Positions 4,525-5,994 of a stretch of DNA of 5,994 bases are shown here, piece after piece. The DNA is from Neisseriaceae bacterium (GTDB lineage: Bacteria > Pseudomonadota > Gammaproteobacteria > Burkholderiales > UBA11063). The first letter of the stretch is position 1. The number at the start of each line of letters is the position of its first letter. Under the pieces are notes generated by a model. That model was not told where the DNA came from, made no database searches, and saw only the letters and a list, made by a program, of their open reading frames with translations. The stretch spans positions 1 through 5,994 of the forward strand of contig CANMQR010000046.1 of assembly GCA_947499925.1 (NCBI GenBank). The letters run 5' to 3'. Both the position numbers and the translations under genes were made by a program.

Positions 4525-5994
4525 TTGCTAGACAAAATTGTTATCCGCGGTGCAAAAACCCATAATCTTAAAAACATTGATCTGGACTTACCTAAAAATA
4601 AACTAATCGTAATTACTGGACTATCAGGTTCTGGAAAATCATCCCTTGCCTTTGATACCCTATATGCCGAAGGTCAAAGACGTTATGTTGAGTCGTTATC
4701 TGCATATGCTAGACAGTTTTTACAACAAATGGATAAACCTGATGTAGATTTAATCGAAGGACTATCTCCAGCTATTTCAATTGAACAAAAAGCAACCTCA
4801 CATAACCCTCGTTCAACTGTTGGTACTGTTACCGAGATTTATGATTATCTAAGACTTTTATTTGCGCGGGTTGGGGATCCTTTTTGTCCAATACATAAAC
4901 ATAAACTCCAAAGCCAATCAGTTTCACAAATGGTTGATAATATATTAATTTATCCAGAAAACACTAAAATCGCCCTACTTGCTCCTGTTATTAGTGGACG
5001 TAAGGGTGAATATCTAGATTTATTACAAAACATTCAAGCTCAAGGCTTTACCAAAGTTCGTATTGATAACACAATCTATGATATTGATACCACTCCAAAA
5101 CTAGATAAAAACAAAAAACACAATATTGAAATCGTAGTTGATAGAGTAAAAATAACTAGCGATGTTAAACGTCGTCTTACTGATTCTATTGAAACTGGAC
5201 TTAAACATAGTAATGGCAAAATTATTGCATTAAATTTAGATACCAATGAAGAACAATTATTTTCTAGCACTTTCTCATGTAAAGAATGCGATTACTCAAT
5301 ATCCGAACTAGAACCGCGCATGTTCTCATTTAATAACCCCTTTGGTGCTTGTCAAAAATGTGATGGCTTAGGACAAATTACTTTTTTTGATCCTCAAAAG
5401 ATTATAGTAAACCCCGAGTGTTCGATTGCTGATGGTGCAATTAAAGGCTGGGATAGCCGTAACCAGTATACATATCAAATAGTTACAGCACTATCAAAAC
5501 ATTATAAATTTGATCTTAATACCCACTATAATTTACTGCCTGATAATATTAAAAATATTTTACTTTATGGTTCAAAAGACGAACTAATCAATATGAATGT
5601 TATTGGTCATAACGGTAAAGTTGTTGCAAAAAAACAAGCTTTTGAAGGCATTATTAATACCATAGAACGTCGTTACTATGAATCTGATAGCCAACATGTC
5701 AAAGATGAATTAGCTAAATACCAAAACAATAAACCCTGCCCTGAATGTGAAGGCTCAAGGCTACGCCGTGAATCAAGATGCGTTATGGTAAGTGATACAA
5801 CCTTACCAGAAATTACAACTTGGCAATTACATGACTGCCACAGCTTTTTTGATAAAGTTACCTTCACTGGTCATAAAAAACCAATTGGGGATAAGATTAT
5901 CAAAGAGATTCTTACGCGAATTAGTTTTCTGATTGATGTTGGGTTAAACTACATTACTCTTAATCGCTCGGCAGATACCTTATCAGGTGGTGAA
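4525..5994 (+). CDS. uvrA: UvrABC excinuclease subunit A, N-terminal 490 residues (runs off right edge)
   Basis: UvrA is the damage-recognition ATPase of nucleotide excision repair; its dimer loads UvrB at lesions. The translation follows the family throughout: [18 protein letters not shown]; Walker A GLSGSGKS (32-39); [10 protein letters not shown]; the Q-loop region with [19 protein letters not shown]; the UvrB-binding and DNA-binding insertions; a zinc module CX2C-X20-CX2C (Cys252, 255, 276, 279) around [12 protein letters not shown]; a second pair CPEC (405-408); and the ABC signature LSGGE (486-490) as the last residues. About half of the usual 940-residue protein is present. No ATG lies in frame between the stop at 4417-4419 and the conserved region. 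TTG 4525, preceded by GGAAA at 4515-4519, gives MLDKIVIRG, one residue longer than the usual MDKI start. It has its own promoter and is probably not part of the upstream operon. Confidence 0.95.
   Translation, partial: MLDKIVIRGAKTHNLKNIDLDLPKNKLIVITGLSGSGKSSLAFDTLYAEGQRRYVESLSAYARQFLQQMDKPDVDLIEGLSPAISIEQKATSHNPRSTVGTVTEIYDYLRLLFARVGDPFCPIHKHKLQSQSVSQMVDNILIYPENTKIALLAPVISGRKGEYLDLLQNIQAQGFTKVRIDNTIYDIDTTPKLDKNKKHNIEIVVDRVKITSDVKRRLTDSIETGLKHSNGKIIALNLDTNEEQLFSSTFSCKECDYSISELEPRMFSFNNPFGACQKCDGLGQITFFDPQKIIVNPECSIADGAIKGWDSRNQYTYQIVTALSKHYKFDLNTHYNLLPDNIKNILLYGSKDELINMNVIGHNGKVVAKKQAFEGIINTIERRYYESDSQHVKDELAKYQNNKPCPECEGSRLRRESRCVMVSDTTLPEITTWQLHDCHSFFDKVTFTGHKKPIGDKIIKEILTRISFLIDVGLNYITLNRSADTLSGGE

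Noticed and set aside
5076..5270. Minus-strand open frame of 64 codons opposite uvrA
   Set aside because: It is antisense to conserved UvrA sequence and has no independent support.
5676..5867. Minus-strand open frame of 63 codons opposite uvrA
   Set aside because: It is a shadow of the conserved region holding the CPEC pair of UvrA.

Overview
The window comes from an AT-rich Gram-negative bacterium, most likely a proteobacterium. The UvrA fragment reads closely like beta/gamma-proteobacterial UvrA, and phrases such as [12 protein letters not shown] lean towards beta (Neisseriales-like). A diderm envelope is implied by a lipoprotein whose mature N-terminus lacks Asp at +2. The lineage is an inference from protein wording only.

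Layout. Positions 1-47 (minus strand) hold the first 16 codons of a low-molecular-weight protein tyrosine phosphatase, including its complete CX5R catalytic loop. It runs off the left edge. A divergent intergenic region (48-234) carries one promoter for each direction and an imperfect inverted repeat between them. Positions 235-2745 encode a large secreted lipoprotein: a signal peptide, several Ig-like beta-sandwich domains (three are tandem repeats with a 106-residue period), and a C-terminal domain recognisable as DUF1554. Next comes an operon of two genes overlapping by ATGA: a PlsC-family lysophospholipid acyltransferase (2819-3571) and a trimeric-type purine nucleoside phosphorylase (3568-4395). 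The phosphorylase lacks the usual purine-recognition Glu and Asn. A 129-bp gap (4396-4524) holds a degenerate REP/dRS3-like hairpin, a strong extended -10 promoter and a perfect 7-bp dyad at the predicted transcription start. From 4525, starting at TTG, uvrA runs to the right edge, ending exactly in the LSGGE signature of its first ATPase domain.

How it fits together. These are separate housekeeping and surface units rather than one pathway: membrane phospholipid synthesis plus purine salvage in one operon, nucleotide excision repair in the next, and a presumed surface lipoprotein on its own. The common theme is regulatory. All four predicted promoters are extended -10 elements (three are the identical TGTTACAAT) with no recognisable -35. 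I see no complete new defence or mobile system. The most unusual items are the lipoprotein's domain combination, the altered active site of the nucleoside phosphorylase, and the dyad in front of uvrA.
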